Assembly: GCA_035319065.1 (NCBI GenBank)
Contig: DATHDM010000055.1
Coordinates: 1 to 28,514 of the forward strand
Reading direction: 5' to 3'
Source of the DNA: DASPRM01 sp035319065
Lineage (GTDB): Bacteria; Acidobacteriota; Terriglobia; Terriglobales; Acidobacteriaceae
Length of the DNA: 28,514 nt
Under the pieces are notes generated by a model. That model was given only the letters and a program-made list of their open reading frames with translations, did not search any database and had not been told where the DNA came from. Below are positions 15,268 through 23,548 of this stretch, one piece after another (position 1 is the first letter of the stretch; each line of letters opens with the position of its first letter). Made by a program: the position numbers and the translations under genes.

Positions 15268-15282
15268 CGGCATTCCGGAAAG

Positions 15283-16869
15283 ATGCTGCGCACCCAACTC
15301 TACGCCAACCCTGAAGGACGCTTCCTGCACGACGCCGTGCTGGCTGCCTGCCGGCGAGTGCCGCAGCGTACGGCCATCGTCGATCCCTTTGCGCCAGGCG
15401 GAACACGGCGGATCACCTACGCCGAATACGGCGAACTGGTCACGCAGCTTGCTCAAGGGCTGGCCGCCAGCGGAGTCAAGCCCGGTGATGTGGTGGCCAT
15501 TCTGCTGGCAAATTGCTGGGAGTACGCGGCGGCTTGTCACGCCATCACGCTGGCTGGCGCCGCACCCACCATGCTCAATCCCAGCTATCGTGAGCGCGAA
15601 GTCCGCTACCAACTGGAGAATTCCGGCGCGGTTGCGCTCATTAGCGATGGTCCGCTCGTCGCGGGCATCAACCTGTCGGGATTACCCCACCTGCGTGCCG
15701 TGTACACCATCCGCGAGCACGCGCCGGGAACGTTGGATTTTCATTCGCTCCTCCGCCCCTGCCGGGCCGAGCTCCCCGTACCCGATCGCGATCCCAAAGA
15801 AACCATCGCCGCCCTTCCCTATTCCAGCGGGACCACCGGACTGCCCAAGGGAGTCATGCTGTCGCACTTCAACCTGATGGCGAATATCTTTCAGTTCCAC
15901 GGCCCCTGTTCGGTGCCCGTGTACCACGACGGCGTTACGCTCTGCTTCCTTCCCCTTTACCACATCTATGGGCTCAACGTAGTCATGAACCCAACTCTGG
16001 TGACGGGCTGCACGCTGGTGGTGATGCCTCGCTTCGAAATCAATCGCGCCCTGGACTTGCTGGCAGCCGAGCAGGTGACCATCATGCCCTGCGTACCTCC
16101 GGTCCTGAACCTGCTCCTCCAGGCGGCGGAACGGGGAGCGTTTCCTGCCCATCACGCCTTGCGCTGGGTGAAGTCGGGTGCGGCGCCGCTGGCCCCGGAG
16201 CTGGCTCGCCGCTTTACGCGCGCCACCGGCCTCAAGATCGCGCAGGGCTACGGCATGACCGAGGCCTCCCCGGTTACTCACGTCGGTTTCACCGAACCGC
16301 CGCTGGACGTCGCTGCATCCATCGGCCAGCCCGTGGCGCTGACCGACTGCCGCATCATCGATGTGACGCGGGCCGACGCCGAAGTGGAGGCCGCCTGCGG
16401 CCAGCCGGGCGAGCTGGTGATGCGCGGACCCCAATTCATGCTTGGCTACTGGAGGAATCCCCAGGCAACCGCCGACGTGTTGCGCGATGGCTGGTACTGG
16501 TCGGGCGACGTGGCCACCAAAGATGAACTCGGCCTCTATTACATCGTCGATCGCCGTAAAGAGATGATCAAGTACAAGGGCTTCCCGGTGGCTCCCGCCG
16601 AAATCGAGGCGGCGCTGCTCGAGCACCCCGCGGTAAGTGACTGTGGTGTCGTCGGGCGCCCGGATGAGTGTGCAGGAGAGGTCCCCTGCGCCTTCGTAGT
16701 ATTGCGCGAGCAATTCGCCGACAGCGGCGCACTCCGGGAAGAGCTGTGCGCGTTTGTCGCCGATCGCATTGCCGGCTACAAGCGACCACGCGAGGTGCGC
16801 TTTGTTCGCGCTATCCCGCGCAATCCTTCCGGCAAGATCCTGCGTCGCGAGCTGCGCAACCAGCTCTAG
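15283..16869 (+). CDS. AMP-dependent acyl-CoA synthetase/ligase (4-coumarate/fatty acid type)
   Basis: The 528-residue protein has the full adenylate-forming enzyme signature: P-loop YSSGTTGLPKG at 180-190, GYGMTEASP, GELVMRGPQFMLGYW, then YWSGDVATKDELGLYYIVDRRKEMIKYKG cut into the hinge and C-terminal lid, and the catalytic lysine in NPSGKILRREL near 519. Such enzymes activate carboxylic acids with ATP and transfer them to CoA. The motif set is closest to 4-coumarate:CoA ligase and medium/long-chain acyl-CoA ligases; the substrate cannot be read. GGAAAG precedes the ATG. Confidence 0.92.
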   Translation: MLRTQLYANPEGRFLHDAVLAACRRVPQRTAIVDPFAPGGTRRITYAEYGELVTQLAQGLAASGVKPGDVVAILLANCWEYAAACHAITLAGAAPTMLNPSYREREVRYQLENSGAVALISDGPLVAGINLSGLPHLRAVYTIREHAPGTLDFHSLLRPCRAELPVPDRDPKETIAALPYSSGTTGLPKGVMLSHFNLMANIFQFHGPCSVPVYHDGVTLCFLPLYHIYGLNVVMNPTLVTGCTLVVMPRFEINRALDLLAAEQVTIMPCVPPVLNLLLQAAERGAFPAHHALRWVKSGAAPLAPELARRFTRATGLKIAQGYGMTEASPVTHVGFTEPPLDVAASIGQPVALTDCRIIDVTRADAEVEAACGQPGELVMRGPQFMLGYWRNPQATADVLRDGWYWSGDVATKDELGLYYIVDRRKEMIKYKGFPVAPAEIEAALLEHPAVSDCGVVGRPDECAGEVPCAFVVLREQFADSGALREELCAFVADRIAGYKRPREVRFVRAIPRNPSGKILRRELRNQL

Positions 16870-16940
16870 AAAGAAAATGGAAGTTGGCTCACCTTGCCTG
16901 GCATGCTCCGGGTCCGTCCGTATTTCGCGGAAGCATTCGC

Positions 16941-17369
16941 CTACTTGGGCGGTTCGTTCGGCGGGCTTTGCGGGGCCTCCGGCTTCCGGTGGTCCTCGTA
17001 GATGGAATATTCCTTTTGCGGCGGGTTCAGCTTCACTTCGATGATCTTGGTGGGCTGGTTGATGTCGTAGTCTTCCCCAAACGTCTGGAAACCGTGCGCC
17101 AGCACTTGGATTCTGAGCTTTCCATACGGCACGCCGTCGAAGGAGGCGTTGCCGTCGACGTCGGTCTTCAGTTCGATGCCGCCTGATTCCTGCTTCCCCT
17201 TCTTGCTCACCGGATGCAGGACCACGGCGGCATTGCGCACCGGCTTGCCGTTGCTCGCCCTGAGTACCTTGAAGCTCACATTGCAGCTCTCCGACGGCTT
17301 GCCGCCGGCAGCCAAAGCGATCATCCCTCCCAAGAGCAGCAGCCCCAGAAGCAGCGTAAGAATCTTCAT
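16941..17369 (-). CDS. Secreted carboxypeptidase-regulatory-like (beta-sandwich) domain protein
   Basis: The 142-residue protein begins with a clear signal peptide (MKILTLLLGLLLLGGMIALAAG). The mature part, about residues 28-115, has SFKVLRASNGKPVRNAAVVLHP, then TDVDGNASFDGVPYGKLRIQVLAHGFQTFGE split over the beta strands. This matches carboxypeptidase-regulatory-like domains, common in acidobacterial exported proteins. The C-terminus is Pro/Glu-rich (EAPQSPPNEPPK). The start at 17369 is preferred over a longer frame from 17405, because the signal peptide begins there. Function is unknown. It is divergent from groES. Confidence 0.75.
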   Translation of the reverse strand: MKILTLLLGLLLLGGMIALAAGGKPSESCNVSFKVLRASNGKPVRNAAVVLHPVSKKGKQESGGIELKTDVDGNASFDGVPYGKLRIQVLAHGFQTFGEDYDINQPTKIIEVKLNPPQKEYSIYEDHRKPEAPQSPPNEPPK

Positions 17370-17610
17370 CGGAACGATTCTAAGCAGCGCTGTTGCACGG
17401 CGCAAATTCCGACTCTGGGTCCCGACTTGGTCGTGAGCCGCAGCCGCTCCTCGAGCCGTCGTCCTGATTTTCAGCGCGCGGGCTGGTGAGGCAGTCAGCC
17501 CTGGAGAAAAGCTGATTTAACCAATCGATATCTGCGATTGCTCGTAAGCTACGGATAAACAATAGGTTATTGCTAATCTTGCGAGTAAATGAGCCGCTTG
17601 CGCTCAACCC

Positions 17611-17641
17611 TTGACAAGATGCCGAGGCGTTCCTTTACAAT
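17611..17641 (+). promoter_or_regulatory. Sigma70-type promoter of groESL
   Basis: A perfect TTGACA -35 lies at 17611-17616. The -10 is either TTTACA (17634-17639, 17-nt spacer) or TACAAT (17636-17641, 19-nt spacer). It abuts the CIRCE element, so repressor binding would block RNA polymerase. Confidence 0.75.
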
Positions 17642-17667
17642 TAGCACTCGATGGTTGTGAGTGCTAG
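17641..17667 (+). promoter_or_regulatory. CIRCE operator (HrcA repressor binding site)
   Basis: TTAGCACTC (17641-17649), a 9-nt spacer, and GAGTGCTAG (17659-17667) match the CIRCE consensus TTAGCACTC-N9-GAGTGCTAA in all but the last base. HrcA binds this inverted repeat and represses heat-shock genes, with GroEL helping to keep HrcA active. No hrcA gene is in the window. Confidence 0.95.
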
Positions 17668-17744
17668 TAGCCCGACCAGCGCAGCCATCTGGCCCAATTA
17701 CCTATTCCTAAACCAGATTGTCAGCCCTGAAAGGAGTCGCAAGC

Positions 17745-18086
17745 ATGGCAACCAAGCTCACTCCCCTGCATGACCGCATCGTGGTGCGTCGTGTGGAGGA
17801 ATCGGAAACCACCCGCGGGGGCATCATCATCCCCGACACCGCCAAGGACAAGCCCCAGGAGGGCGAAGTCGTATCCGTCGGCAAGGGCAAGATCAATGAA
17901 GACGGCAAGGTATTCCCCCTGGATGTAAAGGCGGGCGACCGCATCTTGTTTGGCAAGTACGCCGGCACCGAGATCAAGATCGACGGCGAAGAATTCCTGA
18001 TCATGCGGGAAGAGGAAGTCCTCGGCATCCTCGAGGGCGCGCACAAGGGCGCCAAGGAGCATGCGGGGCACGCCGGCAAGAAGTAA
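17745..18086 (+). CDS. groES: Co-chaperonin GroES
   Basis: The 113-residue protein starts MATKLTPLHDRIVVRR and has the mobile loop ESETTRGGIIIPDTAKDKP that docks on GroEL, then GDRILFGKYAGTEIKIDG and EEFLIMREEEVLG. It caps GroEL during protein folding. It is a little longer than the usual 95-105 residues because of a His/Lys-rich tail (GAHKGAKEHAGHAGKK). AAGGAG (17731-17736) fixes the ATG at 17745. groL follows after 122 bp, under the same promoter and CIRCE operator. Confidence 0.97.
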   Translation: MATKLTPLHDRIVVRRVEESETTRGGIIIPDTAKDKPQEGEVVSVGKGKINEDGKVFPLDVKAGDRILFGKYAGTEIKIDGEEFLIMREEEVLGILEGAHKGAKEHAGHAGKK

Positions 18087-18208
18087 CGCGGGGGCCGCAG
18101 CCGCTAGGTCGGCTTTCCGCCGCCGGGTGGCCTCAGTCCCCGAGGGATTCGCAGTTCAGTTCCGCGACCAACGCGTCGCAACCAAAAATTTGAAGGAGAT
18201 TTGAAGCT

Positions 18209-19876
<1,668 letters not shown>

Positions 19877-19910
19877 AAAAATCGCCGATCGGCCGTTCGG
19901 CCGGTTCGCC

Positions 19911-19944
19911 AGGCCTGCTCGCATGAGCAGGCCTTTTTCTTTTT
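19911..19944 (+). terminator. Intrinsic terminator of groESL
   Basis: AGGCCTGCTC (19911-19920) pairs perfectly over 10 bp with GAGCAGGCCT (19925-19934), with a GCAT loop and a T-rich tail (TTTTT-C-TTTTT). It lies 35 bp after the groL stop. Confidence 0.92.
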
Positions 19945-20077
19945 GGTTTGGACGCCCGGCGGGCTTGCCTAGGCGGCTGCGGCCGCAGGAGGATTTGCTC
20001 TATCGCTGGATCGCGTTCGGAGGGGGCGGCGTGCACTCTGCGAATCCGAGGACTTGAGCCCTGCGCAACAAGTGAAA

Positions 20078-20096
20078 GGGCGGCTCAAGGCCGCCC
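20078..20096 (-). terminator. Terminator-like hairpin downstream of the LEA-like gene
   Basis: GGGCGGC (20078-20084) pairs with GCCGCCC (20090-20096) across a 5-nt loop. On the minus strand TTTC follows the stem. The element sits 38 bp past the stop of the minus-strand gene. A closely similar stem follows the cold-shock gene near 28008. Confidence 0.5.
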
Positions 20097-20134
20097 CTTC
20101 TCTTCGTGTCGAATTCAATCGGGAAAGCCGAGGG

Positions 20135-20413
20135 TTACTTCACCGTGTCCGCGGTCTTCTCGGCGCCCTTTTCCACTCCCTTCTCGACGCTCTTTGCGCC
20201 CTTCTTCACGCCGTGACCGGTGGTCTTGGCTGCCTTCTTGGTATCCGTAGCCACGTCTTTCCCGGCGTCCGCGGTCTTGTCGGCGGCCTTCTCGGTGGTT
20301 TGTGCCGTCGCGTCAGCTGCCTTCTTGGTATCGCTCTTTACGTCCTGCGCGGAACCCAGGGAGACCAGGCAGAGGAGGACCGACGCCAATAACGTTGCCA
20401 ATGTGCGCTTCAT
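20135..20413 (-). CDS. Small secreted Ala/Lys/Thr-rich LEA-like protein
   Basis: The 92-residue protein has a signal peptide (MKRTLATLLASVLLCLVSLGSA, cleavage likely before QD). The mature part is a low-complexity run of short repeats based on KKAAD, EKAADKTAD, KKGAKSVEKGVEKGAEK and similar. It has no Cys, Trp, Pro or Phe and would be highly hydrophilic. This pattern is typical of group 3 LEA proteins and amphipathic-helix stress proteins that stabilise membranes or proteins on drying. AAGGAAA precedes the ATG at 20413. Function is inferred from composition only. Confidence 0.72.
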   Translation of the reverse strand: MKRTLATLLASVLLCLVSLGSAQDVKSDTKKAADATAQTTEKAADKTADAGKDVATDTKKAAKTTGHGVKKGAKSVEKGVEKGAEKTADTVK

Positions 20414-20576
20414 TTGAATTTCCTTTCTGGGATATGCAGATATGAAGTGGGTAGCAAGATTAGAACATGCCGTGACTGTATCCGACAACTCCACCCAGCA
20501 AGAGGTAGGCGACGAAATGGCAAGCGCGATTCGCAGTGCGAAAGCGCCTGGAGGCCGGAATCCAAACTTCTTCCAC

Positions 20577-20942
20577 TTATCGATCCTGATGAACCAGAAA
20601 TTCCATGGCCTTCTCGCGTGTCTGGAAGAGGGGAATTTCTCTCGCCGAGAAGGTGCGGATGGAATCGTAGAGGGCCTTCGGCAGGTTATCCGTGATTACC
20701 CAGGCGGACCGCTTCAGATGCGGTCGGTTTCGCGCCGTGAGCACTTTGATGTGCTCCACTACCTCACGATTCAGTGTGGCCTGACTGAAATCCGAAAGCA
20801 AGAGCACCGATCCCAACGGTTCCTTGCGGATCAGACCTGAGGCGTGATCGGACACAGCCATAACTTCCTGGGCATCGGTGGCGGTGTGATCGATCAGCAA
20901 GATGCGCTGGCCCAGATGGTCGATAAACCGTACGCGCTCCAT
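20577..20942 (-). CDS. SpoIIAA-like (STAS/SEC14-type fold) protein
   Basis: The 121-residue protein runs MERVRFIDHLGQRILLIDH, then SVLLLSDFSQATLNREVVEHIK, KRSAWVITDNLPKALYDSI and ends REIPLFQTREKAMEFLV. The alternating strands and helices, and the EIPLFQTREKAMEFL ending, resemble the SpoIIAA-like family, whose role is not settled. The serine phosphorylated in true SpoIIAA antagonists is not evident. The start at 20942 is chosen because the longer frame to 21044 adds unstructured residues; GGAGG lies 11 nt upstream. It may be co-transcribed with the LEA-like gene 163 bp downstream. Confidence 0.6.
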   Translation of the reverse strand: MERVRFIDHLGQRILLIDHTATDAQEVMAVSDHASGLIRKEPLGSVLLLSDFSQATLNREVVEHIKVLTARNRPHLKRSAWVITDNLPKALYDSIRTFSAREIPLFQTREKAMEFLVHQDR

Positions 20943-21327
20943 CGGCCTGATCGCCTCCGGCAAGGATTCGGCCTGGCAGAGCGCCAAGCCTCCCTTTTGC
21001 TTGAGGCGCAGAAGTTTACTGCATCCCGGGCGGGCTGGCGACATCGGTTTCCAGCATGCCGCGGGGCGCCGGCCAAGCGGCGGCAGCGCAGGCAGCTTTG
21101 CTTGGCAGAAAAACTCGCGCTCCGCAATTTCACTGGCAGGAAAAACTCGATTTGCGGCCTATGCCCACACTCGGTTTTCGCTGGTATTGGGCGGGAACTC
21201 TCGATACTGTTCCCCGGGAAAAGCCGCATCCCTGGCCTGGATCGCCCGGACGAGCCACATCGCGGCTCTCAAGGCTCTCTGCTCGGCGCTAGCGCGACGA
21301 GGTCCCACACTTTGCAGGGAGGACGCA
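20943..21327. other. Divergent intergenic region (385 bp) before the GlsB-like gene
   Basis: No gene is supported here; frames that cross it are extensions of the flanking genes without domains. The one clear structure is a perfect 6-bp inverted repeat, GGGAAC (21193-21198) and GTTCCC (21209-21214), with a 10-nt spacer, which could be an operator or part of a promoter. Confidence 0.45.
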
Positions 21328-21573
21328 ATGTACATTCTGTGGTGGATCATCGTTGGTCTGATCGCGGGCTGGATCACCGGCAAAATCATGAGTGGCGCCG
21401 GCTACGGCGCCGGTATGGACATCCTCATCGGCATTGCGGGCGCGATTATTGGCGGCTTTCTGGTGCGTCTGCTGGGATTTGCGGCAGCAGGAGGCCTGAT
21501 CTATACCGTGATCGTGGCCGTCATCGGCGCGGTCATCCTTACTGCACTAGTCCGCGCTCTCAAGAAGGCCTGA
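21328..21573 (+). CDS. GlsB/YeaQ/YmgE-family small membrane protein (transglycosylase-associated)
   Basis: The 81-residue protein starts MYILWWIIVGLIAGWITGKIM and has three hydrophobic segments (about 2-20, 28-47 and 52-74), with the glycine-rich pattern IAGAIIGGFLVRLLG characteristic of this family. Members are inner-membrane proteins often induced by acid, osmotic or stationary-phase stress; their function is not known in detail. GGGAGG 6 nt upstream fixes the start. The KK-rich end faces the cytosol by the positive-inside rule. Confidence 0.87.
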   Translation: MYILWWIIVGLIAGWITGKIMSGAGYGAGMDILIGIAGAIIGGFLVRLLGFAAAGGLIYTVIVAVIGAVILTALVRALKKA

Positions 21574-21716
21574 GGACCCTTTTCTTGTACAGCGCGATTA
21601 ACAACAGACAATGACCAGGGGAGGAGGAACGAACTATTGACCGCTCCCCTCTAGGGCGACATAACCAGCCAGCAGCCCGAGCGCTCCCCAGCGTTCGGCT
21701 TCTCAGGAGAATTCTT

Positions 21717-22235
21717 ATGGGATTGATGGACCAGTTAGCCGACGTTCTCAAGCAGTACAGCAGCGGTGCGACCCAGTCCGGCGACGTGACCCAGCATTTT
21801 GAGCAGGCAGCACAGGCCATGCCCAGCAGCGCCATCGCCGACGGCCTGGCAGCCGCTTTCCGATCCAACCAGACGCCAGCTTTCGGCAACATGTTGAGCT
21901 CCCTGTTCAGCCAGTCGAATGGCGACCAGCGCGCCGGGCTGCTCAATCAGCTCATTTCTGCCCTTGGCCCGACCACCGTAAGCCAGGTGCTCGGCGGAAC
22001 CGCGCTCGCGGGGCTTCTCAGCGGCGGCGCCAGCCAAATCACCGCCGCCCAGGCGCAGCAGATTTCTCCCGATGCGGTGCAGACGCTGGCGGAGCACGCC
22101 GAGAAGGCCGATCCCTCCATCATCGACAAGGCCAGCTCCTTCTATGCCCAGCACCCACAGTTGGTGAAGACGCTGGGCGGAGCCGCGCTGACCATCGCCA
22201 TGGCCAAGCTGGCGCAACGCCAGGCCCAGGGCTGA
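21717..22235 (+). CDS. Uncharacterised Ala/Gln-rich protein
   Basis: The 172-residue protein starts MGLMDQLADVLKQYSSG. It is rich in Ala, Gln, Ser and Gly and predicted mostly helical. A hydrophobic Gly-rich stretch (SQVLGGTALAGLLSGGAS) lies near 85-105 and a conserved-looking ending reads SSFYAQHPQLVKTLGGAALT. There is no signal peptide. The style resembles small YidB/DUF937-like proteins, but I cannot place it firmly. AGGAGA precedes the ATG. It follows the GlsB-like gene by 143 bp and ends at a strong hairpin. Confidence 0.6.
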   Translation: MGLMDQLADVLKQYSSGATQSGDVTQHFEQAAQAMPSSAIADGLAAAFRSNQTPAFGNMLSSLFSQSNGDQRAGLLNQLISALGPTTVSQVLGGTALAGLLSGGASQITAAQAQQISPDAVQTLAEHAEKADPSIIDKASSFYAQHPQLVKTLGGAALTIAMAKLAQRQAQG

Positions 22236-22251
22236 TCGACAACTTGACCAT

Positions 22252-22308
22252 CAGGGACACGAAGGATCGCCGATTCGCCTTCGTGTCCCCTGGTCTCTGC
22301 GGGCAGAG
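22252..22308 (+). terminator. Long stable hairpin after the Ala/Gln-rich gene
   Basis: CAGGGACACGAAGG (22252-22265) pairs with CCTTCGTGTCCCCTG (22278-22292) over 14 bp with one bulged C. A second small hairpin, CTCTG/CAGAG (22295-22308), follows. There is no U-tract, so it may be a rho-independent variant, a 3'-end stabiliser or a convergent-style stem. Confidence 0.5.
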
Positions 22309-22479
22309 CCTTGGGGTCAGTCTCCGAAAAACCTTCTCGTAACCGGAAAATCCTGCACCCCTTCTGACGCCCGCCCAGCGCGTCAACCCCTTGATGCTTC
22401 AGACGCTTGGAACCAGCGCAACTTGGCAGCCCAGTTGCTGTTCTTATGTTTGGTTCCCGGACTCTTGAGGAGTGAAACG

Positions 22480-23355
22480 ATGTCCGAAGACAGGCCCTTG
22501 CACCCCGTCTCCGCCCGCACCATCTCGCCGGCAATCTCGCTGGTCGTGCTCCTGGCGTTGCTCGCTGCCGTAGGCTATGGGTTTTTCCAGCACGGCATGG
22601 CCAAGCAACTCGCCGCACAAAATGAGCAGATGAGCGCCGCGCTCAAGGACACCCGCAGCCAGATCGAAGCGCTCAGCGCCCGCCTGAATGCCATGGCGGA
22701 GCCTGCCCAGGCAAAACCGCTGCCCCGGGCCGCTACCACCTCGCAAGCGCACGCGCTCAAGCCCACTGCGTCTAGTCAGCGGCGCGCGGACGATCCCCGC
22801 TGGAAGCAACTCCAATCACGTCTGGATCAACAGGGACAGGACATACAGTCCACCCGCCAGGATCTGGCCAACACCCGCACCGAGCTGTCAGGCTCTATCG
22901 CCAGGACGCATACCGAGCTGGTGGCTTTGCAGAAGAAGGGTGAGCGCAACTACTTCGAGTTCGACATCAACAAGTCAAAGGAATTTCACCGGCAGGGCCC
23001 GGTTGGCCTGCGCCTGCGCAAGGCCAACACCAAGCACCGTTATGCCGATCTCGATCTCATGGTCGAGGATGCCGAGCTCTCCAAGAAGCACGTCAACCTC
23101 TATGAGCCGGTAATGTTCTATCCGGCCGAGAGCCGCCAGCCCCTGGAAGTGGTCATCAACAGCATCACCAAAGACCACATTCACGGATACGTGAGCACGC
23201 CCAAGTACACCTCGGCGGAACTGGCAGCGATAGCACCCCCCGCCGGCGCTTCCGGGAGCGAAGCTGCCAGCGGGAACGAGCAGCTTGCCGCGCAGTCGCC
23301 GGCCGGTGCGGCAGCCTCCAGCACTCCCCGCCGACGGCTCGACCCGCCCAAGTGA
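22480..23355 (+). CDS. Uncharacterised membrane-anchored coiled-coil protein
   Basis: The 291-residue protein has a short cytosolic N-terminus, one transmembrane helix (about 19-36), a coiled-coil region (42-72 and 105-152), and a compact conserved-looking domain at 155-243 beginning GERNYFEFDINKSKEF and containing LDLMVEDAELSKKHVNLYEPV. The tail is Ala/Ser-rich and disordered. The frame continues upstream to a TTG at 22423, but GAGGAG spaced 8 nt before ATG 22480 decides the start. The C-terminal part is probably periplasmic. I recognise no family. It precedes the kinase gene by 193 bp on the same strand. Confidence 0.68.
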   Translation: MSEDRPLHPVSARTISPAISLVVLLALLAAVGYGFFQHGMAKQLAAQNEQMSAALKDTRSQIEALSARLNAMAEPAQAKPLPRAATTSQAHALKPTASSQRRADDPRWKQLQSRLDQQGQDIQSTRQDLANTRTELSGSIARTHTELVALQKKGERNYFEFDINKSKEFHRQGPVGLRLRKANTKHRYADLDLMVEDAELSKKHVNLYEPVMFYPAESRQPLEVVINSITKDHIHGYVSTPKYTSAELAAIAPPAGASGSEAASGNEQLAAQSPAGAAASSTPRRRLDPPK

Positions 23356-23548
23356 ACGGAGACGTATTGCCTGGTCTGCGGCCCGGCGGCAGCGCCCGGC
23401 CGACACCTTCCTTCGCCCAAAACCCTTGCCTAGAGCAATGATTCGGCAGCGGTTGCACTTTCAGACACCTCGCAGTGATCTGCGACACTGACCCTTGTTA
23501 GCTCCCCCCTGTAGCCTGTTCTTCCAGTCTCCCCCAAGCGGCCTCGCG

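Larger units (their letters stand above)
17370..17744. other. Divergent intergenic region holding the groESL control elements
   Basis: This 375-bp gap separates the secreted protein from groES. The right half contains the promoter and CIRCE operator described separately. The left half (17370-17600) shows no gene or obvious hairpin; it becomes AT-rich near 17515-17590, consistent with an upstream promoter region. Confidence 0.6.
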
